Shown here: positions 46,585-55,909 of the stretch, one piece after another
Layout of the letters: every line of letters starts with the position of its first letter
How positions within the stretch are numbered: position 1 is the first letter of the stretch
Source of the DNA: Aquimarina aggregata
GTDB taxonomy: Bacteria > Bacteroidota > Bacteroidia > Flavobacteriales > Flavobacteriaceae
Direction of reading: 5' to 3'
DNA length: 64,000 nt
NCBI RefSeq assembly: GCF_001632745.1
Contig: NZ_LQRT01000046.1
Span: 372,001-436,000 of the forward strand
The notes under the pieces: model-generated
The model's database searches: none
Told to the model about the DNA's origin: nothing
Seen by the model: the letters and a program-made list of their open reading frames with translations, nothing else
Position numbers and translations under genes: made by a program

Positions 46585-47751
46585 TTACCATTCGGTTATA
46601 GAACCGTCATCATTTCTCCAGATCGGATTTTTCCAATCGTGACCTTTTATAGCTGCTTCTCTTACTTTATCTTCATCTATTTCTATTCCTAATCCAGGTG
46701 CTGTTGGTAAAGGCACGCAACCATCTTTTAGTCTAAATACATCAGGATCTTTTAAATAGTCAGTTAATTGTGTTTCATCATCATAAGGAATTCCTAAGCT
46801 AGTTTCTTGAATTAAAGCATTGATGCACGAGAAATCTATTTGAAATGCTGCTGCTAAGGATATTGGTCCAAGTGGACAATGTGGAGCAACGGCTACATCA
46901 TATGCTTCTGCCATATTTGCAATTCTTTTTACTTCTGAAATTCCACCTGCATGACTTAAATCTGGTTGAACAATATCTACCAATCCTTTTTGAATTATAT
47001 GCTTAAAATCCCAACGAGAATACATTCGCTCTCCTGTAGCAATAGGAATTGATGTAAAAGATTTAAGACTTTCTAATGCTTCATTATTTTCTGATAAAAC
47101 TACCTCTTCTAAAAAATAAGGTTGATATGGCTCTAGAGCTTTTGCCAAAACTTTAACCATACCTTTATGCACTCGCCCGTGGAAATCAACGCCTATTGGG
47201 TATTTATCTCCGATTACATTTCTTACTGAAGCTAATTTTTTAGCTGCTTCATTGACTTTATAAGGAGCATCAATCCATTCCATCTCATTGGTTACAACCA
47301 TTTTTACAGCTGTAAAACCGTTATCAATCCTTTTTTTTGCGGCTTTAGCTAGGTCTTCATTGGTCTCACCATGTACCCAACCATAAATCTTCATTTTATC
47401 TCGTACTGCACCACCAATTAATTCATAAATTGGAACGTCTAATGCTTTTCCTTTAATATCCCAGAGAGCCTGATCAATCCCAGATAAAGCGCTCATTAAA
47501 ACCGGACCACCTCGATAAAAACCACCACGATATACCATTTGCCAAAAATCTTCAATTTTATTAGCAGGGTGGCCGATTAAAAAAGATTTCATTTCATTTA
47601 TAGCTGTTTCTACGGTAGCTGCTCTACCTTCAACAACGGGTTCTCCCCAGCCTATCAAACCATTTTTAGTAGTTACTTTTAGAAACAACCAACGTGGTGG
47701 CACTTTAAACAGTTCCACTTTTTCGACTTCCATTCCTGTAAGTACACTCAT
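46585..47751 (-). CDS. dgoD: D-galactonate dehydratase-like enolase-superfamily enzyme
   Basis: The 388-residue cytoplasmic enzyme aligns along its full length with my recollection of E. coli DgoD, from VPPRWLFLKVTTKNGLIGWGEP through YRGGFYRGGPVLMSA to the end WRNDDGSITEW. Metal ligands Asp189, Glu215 and Glu241 and catalytic His191 (DFHGRVH) and His291 (APHCPLGP) are present. It should turn galactonate into 2-keto-3-deoxygalactonate. In this locus it could instead open 3,6-anhydro-D-galactonate by cycloisomerisation, a reaction done by relatives in the superfamily. Its neighbours are a sulfatase and a sugar-acid transporter. The product feeds DgoK (16438) and the aldolase (60297). Confidence 0.85.
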   Translation of the reverse strand: MSVLTGMEVEKVELFKVPPRWLFLKVTTKNGLIGWGEPVVEGRAATVETAINEMKSFLIGHPANKIEDFWQMVYRGGFYRGGPVLMSALSGIDQALWDIKGKALDVPIYELIGGAVRDKMKIYGWVHGETNEDLAKAAKKRIDNGFTAVKMVVTNEMEWIDAPYKVNEAAKKLASVRNVIGDKYPIGVDFHGRVHKGMVKVLAKALEPYQPYFLEEVVLSENNEALESLKSFTSIPIATGERMYSRWDFKHIIQKGLVDIVQPDLSHAGGISEVKRIANMAEAYDVAVAPHCPLGPISLAAAFQIDFSCINALIQETSLGIPYDDETQLTDYLKDPDVFRLKDGCVPLPTAPGLGIEIDEDKVREAAIKGHDWKNPIWRNDDGSITEW

Positions 47752-47752
47752 G

Positions 47753-49561
47753 TTATTTTATTTTTTTTACGTGAACAAAATGTGGTCCAATGGCTAAGCG
47801 TTCTTCTTTTAGATACACATGAAAATTTCCAACACTTTCAGGAAGTTTCACAGCCTCAAACGTTAATATCTTTTGCCCTTCTTTAAATGGAAGCTTGTAA
47901 TGCACATTATTATATTTCACATGAGCCATTCCATCTGAAGAGAGTTCTGGTAAATCTAATATGACTTTATAATTGCCCTTTTCAGTTTTAACACGCCAAT
48001 GCCCGAGTTGATTATCTTCAATCACTCGTGGACCACCATAATCAAATCGTGAAATTACTCTTGGGCCACCCCAATCAAAACGGGTTAAGGTTGTATTGGG
48101 TTGTTTTTTACTTCCTAAGTATATTCTTTGAATACCCTTGGCATCCCGTTCTTCGGTGACTTCATCAAACCAATTTTCATATTCTTCCAATAAACTTTCA
48201 ACAATTTCTGGATGCTGCTTCGCGATATTTGTACGTTCGCTTGGATCATTTTCCATATCGTATAACTCCAAATTTTTCAATACATTTTTAAGAACATGGT
48301 CTGTTGGCTGATGCACAATACCGTGGGGAAAATCATGCGGACTTACTAATTTATATTTTTGTTGTCTTGCCGAAAAATGCATATATTTAAATGGTGTTGG
48401 TCCATAATGCATTTGCATAAAAAATGTTCTATCTTTTAAATCAATAGGTTGTTCTTTCCATAATGGCATTAGATTTTCACCATCAATTTTAACCTTATGA
48501 TCACCCGAAATTCCGCATGCTTTTAGAAGTGTCGGAAACACATCAATAACAGCTCCCATGGTATTCATCTTTTTCCCTTTAGGTAATTTTTTTGGCCATT
48601 TTACATAAAAAGGAACACGTGTTCCATTATCGTATACACTCGTTTTTGTACCCCTTAAATTGGCTACGTAGCGTCCAGGATAGGAATCGTTTTTTGTTCG
48701 TCTGTGTCTTGGTCCATTGTCTGATAAAAAAATAACGATGGTATTATCTTCTATACCTAATTCTTTTAATTTAGCTAAAACACGACCTACATTATAATCA
48801 ATATTATCAATCATACCGAAAACACGAGCATTGTCTTCATGTAAACCTTGTTTACGATAAGGTTCTACTCTTTCATCTGGTACCTGAAGCGGAAGATGTG
48901 GCAAGTTTGTAGCTAAGTAAGCAAAGAATGGCTCATTGTTATGTTTATTGATAAAATCAAGTGCTGCATCTGTAAAAATATCGTCGCAATATCCTGCGTA
49001 TTTTTTCGAAATATTGTTATGCTCTAGCACAGGATCAAAATAAGTGTTTCCTGCTGGTCCTGCTGCTTGTCCAATTCCACCTCCTCTATGCACTAAAGTT
49101 TCTTGAAACCCTTGATCTGTTGGTCGCATTGGGGCATTATCTCCTATATGCCATTTTCCAAATATCCCTGTTTTATAACCATTAGCACTTAACATTTCTG
49201 CAATAGTAATCTCTGATGTGTTCATAAAATGATCTACTTGCGTTACAGCTGTAACGCCTGTTCGATAAGGATAACGCCCTGTTAACAAAGCTGCCCTGGA
49301 TGCAGAGCAGTTAGGATATGAAAAAAAATGAGTCATTTCTATACCTTCCTTACCAATAGATTCGATATTTGGTGTTTTTAGATATGGATTACCATGTTCA
49401 CCTATATCGCCATAACCTTGGTCATCTGTCATCATTAAAACTATATTTGGTTTCTTTTGACCTAAAACCGAAATACTATTACAACAGATTAAAAAGCAAA
49501 CAGTCAATCTAAAAAACCGTTGCATATTATTGTGGTTATTAAATTGACTGTTCATGTTCAA
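47753..49561 (-). CDS. S1-family sulfatase with C-terminal beta extension
   Basis: The protein has 602 residues from the ATG at 49561. A start at 49525 (MQRFFRLTVCFLICCNSISVLGQ) would give a cleaner signal peptide. The formylglycine motif is CSASR at Cys85 (YPNCSASRAALLTGRYPYRTG), with Ala in place of the usual Pro, which the maturation motif C-x-[P/A]-x-R allows. MTDDQGYGDIG, GKWHIGD and FLSDNGPRHRR complete the active site. About 120 extra residues after the sulfatase fold carry a repeated DWGGPRVI / DYGGPRVI motif and a beta domain of unknown role. It is encoded between the GH127-like enzyme and DgoD. Confidence 0.86.
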   Translation of the reverse strand: MNMNSQFNNHNNMQRFFRLTVCFLICCNSISVLGQKKPNIVLMMTDDQGYGDIGEHGNPYLKTPNIESIGKEGIEMTHFFSYPNCSASRAALLTGRYPYRTGVTAVTQVDHFMNTSEITIAEMLSANGYKTGIFGKWHIGDNAPMRPTDQGFQETLVHRGGGIGQAAGPAGNTYFDPVLEHNNISKKYAGYCDDIFTDAALDFINKHNNEPFFAYLATNLPHLPLQVPDERVEPYRKQGLHEDNARVFGMIDNIDYNVGRVLAKLKELGIEDNTIVIFLSDNGPRHRRTKNDSYPGRYVANLRGTKTSVYDNGTRVPFYVKWPKKLPKGKKMNTMGAVIDVFPTLLKACGISGDHKVKIDGENLMPLWKEQPIDLKDRTFFMQMHYGPTPFKYMHFSARQQKYKLVSPHDFPHGIVHQPTDHVLKNVLKNLELYDMENDPSERTNIAKQHPEIVESLLEEYENWFDEVTEERDAKGIQRIYLGSKKQPNTTLTRFDWGGPRVISRFDYGGPRVIEDNQLGHWRVKTEKGNYKVILDLPELSSDGMAHVKYNNVHYKLPFKEGQKILTFEAVKLPESVGNFHVYLKEERLAIGPHFVHVKKIK

Positions 49562-49574
49562 TTCATATTTTAAA

Positions 49575-51551
49575 TTAATTCCAAATTACAGGAACAAATA
49601 CTGTCATTTCTGCTTGCCCTCTATTGCTCCAAGCAAAATATGGTACAAGCTGTGTTTTATAAGACTTAAATTTTGGTCTTGAAATCGTTTGATACATCTC
49701 ATCATTTCTATCTTCTCTTAACGATAATTCAGTTTCTATAACTGTAACACCTTCAAGAAAATCGGGTTTATGTATTGCTTCCAACGGCGCATCTCCTTTT
49801 ATATAAGCATTTAAAATTGATGTATTTTCTGGTAAGTCCGGCGTTTCTAAGCAGTAAACAATTGGGCCTCTCTTTATAGCAATTTGATTTCTGGTTTCTT
49901 CAATTCTATTATGACCTTCTAATCGTTTTATTTCCATTGGCATATCTAAAGTAATTGTATCACCGACTTTCCATTTTCTCCTGATAGTTGCAAAAGTTCC
50001 GGGATTTACATTAACGTTTGTATCTTCTCCATTTACTTTTAAAGTGCTACCAACTGCCCATTTTGGAATTCTAACTTGGATATTAAAAGCATCACTTTTA
50101 CATGCATCAATCGTTATTTTAACAAGTCCTTTCCAAGGATACTCTGTGTCCTGAGATAATTTTAACACAGAACCGTCTAGCATAGTTGTGTTTAAATTAT
50201 TCCCTCCGAATAGTACTACCGCTACACCATTCTCTGATAAATTATATGCCCATCCTGAAGTTTTGCATATGGTACGCACTAAATTTGGTGGACAACAAAA
50301 ACACTCTAAATAAGGTTCTCTTTTTGGGCTTTCTGTTGCATTTTCATTTGCTCCATAATCTCTAGAGTTATTGACCATACGTAATGGGTTAGAATAGAAA
50401 TAATCTTTCCCTTCTAAACTAATTCCCGATAATCCACTATTGTACAATACTAATTCTATAATATCTGCATATCTTGATTCTGCATGAATCCCCATCATTC
50501 TGCTACTAAACATGGCATTGCAAAGGTTTGCACAAGTTTCATTATAAGCTGTCATGTTTGGCATCATGTATGCATCTATAAAACCTTCTTCTATCATATC
50601 TAAATTGGTAGATGCTCCGTAATGCGCTTGACCAACGGCGCCTGTAACGTACATTTTTTTATCTGTTATATTTCCCCATAACTTGTCCAAAGCTTCAATT
50701 AAAGCTTTTTCACCTGTTTCAGCATATACATCTGCAGCACCTGCATAATAATATAATGCCAACACTGCATGACCAACTGCTTCATCAGATTCTCGAAGAG
50801 GTGTTCTCTCTTGAACCATATCCCCTATTGGATAACCTATGGTTGTAGAATCATGTTTAATTTCAAAAGTTCCTCTTCTATTGATAAACTTTTCGGCTAG
50901 CTTTAAATATTTTTTGTCATTTATTGTTCTGTATAACTCAACCAGTCCCATAATTTGAGTTTGATTAAAACCAAAACGTTGGTAATGTTTTGTATCAGGC
51001 ATGAAATAGGTGTATAATAAATCAGCTTGCTTGATTGCTATGTCTAAAAAATTACGTTTACCTGTTATGCGATAGTGTACAGAACCTGCAATAAATAAAT
51101 GTCCGAAATTATACATTTCGTGATACTTTCTATTCTCGAATCGGTCTGCACCTTCTGTAATTTGTATATGTGTATGAATATAGCCATCCTCTTCCTGAGC
51201 TTTACCAATCATTTCAATATACTCATCTAATTCTTTTAGAATAGATTTATTTTTGGTAGTGCCATAGATATACATTTTAGCTTCCATAAACTTAAAGAAA
51301 TCGCCATCATGCCAATAAAACCCCTTGTGAACCCCTTCTTTTTCACCAGCAGCAATTTTAAAATTGTTAAGTCCATGGCCTATATCACCGCATAATAAAT
51401 CACCCATATATGGTAACATACGTTCTTGAGCAGCATTTACTTTTTCAGACCAAAATCCTGAATTCCATTTACAATCTCCAAAATTGATACTTTTCAATTT
51501 TACGTAAGGACTTTTGGAAGTATTTGTTATTGCTTTATTATGTGTACTCAT
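49575..51551 (-). CDS. GH127-like glycosidase, candidate alpha-1,3-(3,6-anhydro)-D-galactosidase
   Basis: The 658-residue protein has no evident signal peptide. It has the (alpha/alpha)6-barrel signatures of GH127/DUF1680: KGFYWHDGDFFKFMEA, AQEEDGYIHTHI and YNETCANLCNAMF. The zinc-thiolate catalytic site is present: Glu338 and Cys340 in NETC, and Cys419-Cys420 in ECFCCPPN. GH127 founders are beta-L-arabinofuranosidases. Relatives in carrageenan loci release 3,6-anhydro-D-galactose from neocarrabiose, which is the likely role here. It is cytoplasmic or periplasmic depending on an unseen signal. It lies 13 bases upstream of the sulfatase gene and after the GH16 relic. Confidence 0.83.
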   Translation of the reverse strand: MSTHNKAITNTSKSPYVKLKSINFGDCKWNSGFWSEKVNAAQERMLPYMGDLLCGDIGHGLNNFKIAAGEKEGVHKGFYWHDGDFFKFMEAKMYIYGTTKNKSILKELDEYIEMIGKAQEEDGYIHTHIQITEGADRFENRKYHEMYNFGHLFIAGSVHYRITGKRNFLDIAIKQADLLYTYFMPDTKHYQRFGFNQTQIMGLVELYRTINDKKYLKLAEKFINRRGTFEIKHDSTTIGYPIGDMVQERTPLRESDEAVGHAVLALYYYAGAADVYAETGEKALIEALDKLWGNITDKKMYVTGAVGQAHYGASTNLDMIEEGFIDAYMMPNMTAYNETCANLCNAMFSSRMMGIHAESRYADIIELVLYNSGLSGISLEGKDYFYSNPLRMVNNSRDYGANENATESPKREPYLECFCCPPNLVRTICKTSGWAYNLSENGVAVVLFGGNNLNTTMLDGSVLKLSQDTEYPWKGLVKITIDACKSDAFNIQVRIPKWAVGSTLKVNGEDTNVNVNPGTFATIRRKWKVGDTITLDMPMEIKRLEGHNRIEETRNQIAIKRGPIVYCLETPDLPENTSILNAYIKGDAPLEAIHKPDFLEGVTVIETELSLREDRNDEMYQTISRPKFKSYKTQLVPYFAWSNRGQAEMTVFVPVIWN

Positions 51552-51577
51552 GTAATGTATTCGTTTTAAAAATAATT

Positions 51578-52022
51578 TTAAATTAATTTTCTTAATTGTT
51601 CTTTAATAGAAATGTCATCTATAAAAATTTTTGGTAAATCTACTTTTCTTATTTCTATGGCGAAAGCATCACTTTCATTAGAAAATTCATAGTCCGGTTT
51701 CCATGCGGTTCTTAATTTTATTTACCATCTTAAGGTCTAACATCGTGAGGTACAAATTGTGAAGATGTACGACCTTTCTGTATATAACAATCTCCATTAT
51801 TACCTTCCACAAACCATTTATCTATATCTATTTCTTCATCATTAAAATTATCACTTAATTCTGTATTCAAAACTCACCTCCCTTTGTTGGTGTGATCTAA
51901 AAAAGGTATTACTTTACCTTCTTGTTTTACATTTTCTTTTCCTATTAATTGGTTTTGTGCTTTGCAATCGGTATATATATAACTACAAAAAATATTACTG
52001 GGAATAGAAAATTTCTAACCGT
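51578..52022 (-). pseudogene. Relic of a GH16 lipoprotein gene
   Basis: The minus strand from an ACG at 52022 (where ATG is expected) reads a signal segment VRNFLFPVIFFVV. After a frame change it reads DCKAQNQLIGKENVKQ, PFLDHTNKGR, a TGA where the intact paralogues have Trp (GSW), then VLNTELSDNFNDEEIDIDKW, TSSQFVPHD, stops and frame changes. It then jumps to a tail EIRKVDLPKIFIDD ending at 51578. These segments match the N-terminal third of the GH16 proteins at 40662 and 61252 (NSEISDEFD...DKW, SQFSP, KWEPDF). The catalytic centre is deleted. It fills the 514-base gap between GH127 and the sulfatase. Confidence 0.8.
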
Positions 52023-52065
52023 GATTTGTTATGACTAATTCAAAATTTATATCTCCTGTTAGAAC

Positions 52066-53484
52066 TTAATTTTTATAATACTTTTCCATCTCCTTTTTCA
52101 CCAATTCTGGAGTCCTATAACGATCCATTCTGTCAATATCATATTTTTCAAATTTTTGTTGGAGCATCCAGAGTGGTCGTTCTTGAGTTAATTCCCATTC
52201 AAAGAGTTTTTTGAACATTGTTTTAAGGCGTTTAGGGTATTTTGCAGCTAAATTATTTTCTTCAGTTACATCGGTGGATACATCGTAAAGCTCCGCCGGT
52301 CTGTCTGCAAAGCGAATTAATTTCCAATCATTATGTCTATAAACGGCGCGCGCTTCTTTTTTCCAATATAAATCTTCGTGTGGTCTTTCTTTATTTAATC
52401 CATTTACAAAAGGTATTAAATCAACACCATCTATGTCTTTTAAATCTTCTGTATTTCCACCAGCCGCAACATAAAATGTAGGTAATAAATCAAAAGTACT
52501 CACAGGGTAGTTATAAGTTTTACCTGCTTTTAATTTTTTAGGCCATTTAATTAAAAAAGGCACTCGTAAACCTCCTTCTAAATGGTTTGATTTGGTACCG
52601 CTTAATGGTAAATTCAATGAAGCGTTTTTATCTGTTGGACCACCATTATCATTAGAAAACACGATAATAGTATTTTCTTCTAAACCTAATTCCTTAACCT
52701 TATCCAGCACCTTACCGCAAGCTCTATCGAGTGCTAACGTCATTGCAGCTACTTCTTTTCGTTTGCCTTTTAGATTAGGAAATTGTTTTAAATCTTCTTC
52801 AGTAGCATCCATTGGTGTATGAACTGCATTAAAGGCTAAATAAATAAAAAACGGATTGTTTTTATTTCTCTCAATAAATGAAACGGCTTCAGAAGCAAAT
52901 ACGTCTGTGACATAACCTTTTGGTTCTTCAAAATCTTCAAAATTTCGCTCCATTTTATTATCATGGTGTATACCTTTGAAATTATCATATCCAAAATAAC
53001 TTCGTGCACCGCCTCTAAATCCATAAAATTCATCAAAACCTCTTTTTAACGGATGAAAACGATCTGCATTACCTAAATGCCATTTACCATAAACTGCACT
53101 TTTATACCCCAATTTTCTTAGATAATCTGCTATTGTTTTTTGGTCTAATGGCAAACCCATATCATCTCCTAAAAACTTTGAGTTTTTACTCATGTAATTT
53201 GGTACATTGATTTCCTGATAACCAAAACGTTGTTGGTATTTACCAGTAATTAAACCTGCTCTAGATGGACCACAAGTAGCATCAGTTACATAACCTTGTG
53301 CAAACTTTACACCTTGCTTTGCAAGTTTGTCAAGGTTTGGCGTCTTCATGATCTTACTTCCTTGAAATCCAAAATCTCCATAACCAGCATCATCTGCAAA
53401 TAAAAATATAATATTAGGTTGATTCTGTGCTCTAATAATTCCTGACAACAAGACAATTAAAAAAAATATTTGTGTTTTCTTCAT
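52066..53484 (-). CDS. S1-family sulfatase, secreted (S1_19-like)
   Basis: The 472-residue protein has a signal peptide ending near IIRAQ. The formylglycine motif is CGPSR at Cys71 (TDATCGPSRAGLITGKYQQRFGYQ). FADDAGYGDFGFQGS, GKWHLGNADRFHP and FSNDNGG complete the site. It is shorter than its paralogues and most like the enzyme at 23369. It is the first gene of the operon with GH127, DgoD and the sugar-acid transporter, behind the shared element. A 4-O-sulfatase activity on carrageenan oligosaccharides is inferred. The 684-base gap to SusD holds this promoter and the terminator at 53914. Confidence 0.88.
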   Translation of the reverse strand: MKKTQIFFLIVLLSGIIRAQNQPNIIFLFADDAGYGDFGFQGSKIMKTPNLDKLAKQGVKFAQGYVTDATCGPSRAGLITGKYQQRFGYQEINVPNYMSKNSKFLGDDMGLPLDQKTIADYLRKLGYKSAVYGKWHLGNADRFHPLKRGFDEFYGFRGGARSYFGYDNFKGIHHDNKMERNFEDFEEPKGYVTDVFASEAVSFIERNKNNPFFIYLAFNAVHTPMDATEEDLKQFPNLKGKRKEVAAMTLALDRACGKVLDKVKELGLEENTIIVFSNDNGGPTDKNASLNLPLSGTKSNHLEGGLRVPFLIKWPKKLKAGKTYNYPVSTFDLLPTFYVAAGGNTEDLKDIDGVDLIPFVNGLNKERPHEDLYWKKEARAVYRHNDWKLIRFADRPAELYDVSTDVTEENNLAAKYPKRLKTMFKKLFEWELTQERPLWMLQQKFEKYDIDRMDRYRTPELVKKEMEKYYKN

Positions 53485-53539
53485 ATATAATTTATTCTAG
53501 GAGTAAAAATACTTGGTAAATAAAAACTATAATCTACAA

Positions 53540-53568
53540 AAGTTACCATTTAATAACACATATTTACC
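53540..53568 (-). promoter_or_regulatory. Shared GGTAA element before the sulfatase-GH127 operon
   Basis: On the minus strand it begins GGTAAATATGTGTTAT and continues TAAATG at positions 17-22. It matches 24 of 29 bases of the element before SusC (59224). It lies 56-84 bases upstream of the ATG at 53484. Confidence 0.65.
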
Positions 53569-53913
53569 TTTGTCAAATGCGAACAAGAAAACAAACATAT
53601 GTCATCAGTAATTTTGATTAGATATTTATGACAACCTACAGAAAAGGGATAAATTTCTTGCAATTTACTTAACCATTTTATGGTGAAGAGTCTTTTAAGA
53701 TCCTAAGAAATCGCACTGATTCACAATAGTTGTTTTCCAAAATAGGATAAAATGAAGAAAAATTATATCTAAATTAGAATTTTGTTAGAAGCCTACTTGT
53801 TTTAAGCACATTTTTGTTAACGCAAAAAAAACTCGAAAAGACATGTTTTTTTTCCAAAACGCATGCTATTTATTCTTTAGATTTACTGGAATCTAAAGCA
53901 AGCTCTTGTAGAC

Positions 53914-53946
53914 AAAAAAACACCAAGATAAAATATATCTGGTGTT
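53914..53946 (-). terminator. Terminator downstream of susCD
   Basis: On the minus strand AACACCAGATA pairs with TATCTTGGTGTT (one bulged base) around a short loop and is followed by a run of T. It lies 223 bases after the SusD stop. The interval between holds no convincing gene. Confidence 0.7.
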
Positions 53947-54168
53947 CTTATTCCGTTACAAATGAATCGTATCATACTTTAAATTCACAAGAAACAGCAT
54001 GGTTTTTATCTAATGAAATTTTCTTGCTTTGTAACAAGAAAACTTCAATAAATAAGGCTAATCGACAATAATTATTAGGCGCACTACTTTATTACTTTTT
54101 CTTAACTTGCAAAAATCAAAATGCTTTCAACAAATTAACTCAAATCAAAAAATAGAGCTATCAAAATT

Positions 54169-55887
54169 TTAATATCCATCATTTTGCAATAAGGAAGGTG
54201 CCTTTAACACTTCATTATTAGGGATAGGTAAATAATATTGTTTATTAAACCAAGGTCTAGTAACTATAGTTTCTTCAATATAACTTAAATTACCAGAAGC
54301 ATCTTTCTCCCATCTCAAACCTTTAATATCAAAACCTAAATTTTCAGTATTCATCCATCTTCTTTCATCCCAAAAATTATGTCCTTCAAAAGCTAATTCA
54401 ATTCTTCTTTCTCTTTTAATAGCTTCCAGAAGATCTGGTCCGCTAGCAGTAATTAATGGTTGAAGTGCTCGACTTGATACTTTATTCAAGAAGTCCCTTG
54501 CCTGTCCTTCTTGTCCGAGCATATATTGAGCTTCTGCATAGTTTAGATAAATTTCTGCTAAACGATATAGAATATACGGCCTTCCAGCTGTAGTTTCATT
54601 AATAGCTGATAAATCTTCATTATGAAATTTTCTAATATTATATCCAGTTTTTGAGGAGTGTAAATCATTCCCAGGGCTACCAACAGTAGATCCTTCAGGA
54701 GAATCTAAACCATGTAATGTTGGGTCTGAAGGACATAAGGCATAATCGACTTGACGGCCTCTAAATTCAGATCCTTGAAAATTCAAAACTGCATAATACC
54801 TCATTTCTCTATTATCATTAGGGTTTGCAGCATCGTAACTTACTCCATCTGTAGTGGTCCCATCTGCCATATTGAATTCTAAAGCAAAATTATGCGTTGG
54901 CGAAGAAATCCCCCAACCACCATAACCTGAAGGTGATTGTGTTTGATCTATCAATGAATTAGCATCTAATCCGAAATCATACAAATCACTACCATAAGGT
55001 CTTGCAAATATAATATCGTCATTTACCGACAAAAATAAATTTCGATACGCTTGCGCATCAGAGACAGCAATTAAATCTCTAGCACCAACAATATCTATTA
55101 CCTCCTGAGCAGCATCTACAGCATCCTTCCATTTGGACGCTTTTGGATAATCATACATTGGTCCACTTGGTTCTGTAGAAGGATCATGTAATGTACTTGC
55201 CGCAAAAAGCAATGTTCTACTTTTTACAGCCAAAGCTGCTAATTTAGTTGCTCTACCGAACTCTCCAGCTGGTCTAGTTTCAGGTAATACAGCTGCTGCT
55301 TCGTCTAATTCTCTTACTATAAAATCTACACATTCTTCATAAGAATTTCTTTCAACATCAAAATCAGAATTTAATCCAAACGCTGTGGTAAAAATAGGAA
55401 CACCTCCAAACATCTTTATCATTTTGGTGTAAATATTGGCTCTTAAAAACTTCATTTCTGCTTTTAAGGAATTTACTTTATCAGGGTTCACTGCCATGGC
55501 CTGGCTATCATCTACATTATCCAAAAACTGATTAATCTCGTTAACAAAACGAAAGTTATCTCTCCATTTGTTTCTAAAGTCTCCTTCATTTTGAGCTGTC
55601 CAGCCATTACCCCGTAAACGTAGTCTGTCTAAATTTTTAAAATTAAATTTGGCCTCAAAAGAACCTGCTTCAATATTATATCTTCTTGACCACCAGACTG
55701 ACTTATTAAGCGCCCAACCTTCAGTACTGTTATAAGCAGAGAAAACCACTTTTTCTAAAAGATCAGGATCATTGTATACAGAATTCTCTGAATAAGCTCC
55801 TAAATTTTCTGTTTCTAAAACGTCTTCACAACTTGTTATTGACAGAACTCCAACAACAAGTAAGAACATTTTCTTAATCTGTTTCAT
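54169..55887 (-). CDS. susD: SusD/RagB-family glycan-binding lipoprotein
   Basis: The 572-residue protein has a lipobox (VLSITSC, Cys20) and the SusD layout: an ENLGAYSENSVYNDPDLLEK start, TPR-type helices (KAEMKFLRANIYTKMIKMFGGVPIF), a variable binding domain, and the C-terminal motifs YLNYAEAQYMLG and IKRERRIELAFEGHNFWDERRW. It caps the SusC channel encoded directly upstream (22 bases away) and presents oligosaccharide to it at the outer surface. In this locus the ligand is presumably a carrageenan oligosaccharide. Confidence 0.93.
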   Translation of the reverse strand: MKQIKKMFLLVVGVLSITSCEDVLETENLGAYSENSVYNDPDLLEKVVFSAYNSTEGWALNKSVWWSRRYNIEAGSFEAKFNFKNLDRLRLRGNGWTAQNEGDFRNKWRDNFRFVNEINQFLDNVDDSQAMAVNPDKVNSLKAEMKFLRANIYTKMIKMFGGVPIFTTAFGLNSDFDVERNSYEECVDFIVRELDEAAAVLPETRPAGEFGRATKLAALAVKSRTLLFAASTLHDPSTEPSGPMYDYPKASKWKDAVDAAQEVIDIVGARDLIAVSDAQAYRNLFLSVNDDIIFARPYGSDLYDFGLDANSLIDQTQSPSGYGGWGISSPTHNFALEFNMADGTTTDGVSYDAANPNDNREMRYYAVLNFQGSEFRGRQVDYALCPSDPTLHGLDSPEGSTVGSPGNDLHSSKTGYNIRKFHNEDLSAINETTAGRPYILYRLAEIYLNYAEAQYMLGQEGQARDFLNKVSSRALQPLITASGPDLLEAIKRERRIELAFEGHNFWDERRWMNTENLGFDIKGLRWEKDASGNLSYIEETIVTRPWFNKQYYLPIPNNEVLKAPSLLQNDGY

Positions 55888-55909
55888 AATTTCTATTTTT
55901 TTTATGTTC

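Noticed and set aside
53814..54071. 85-codon open frame on the plus strand
   Set aside because: It starts with TTG, has no family resemblance or ribosome site, and covers the terminator hairpin at 53914.
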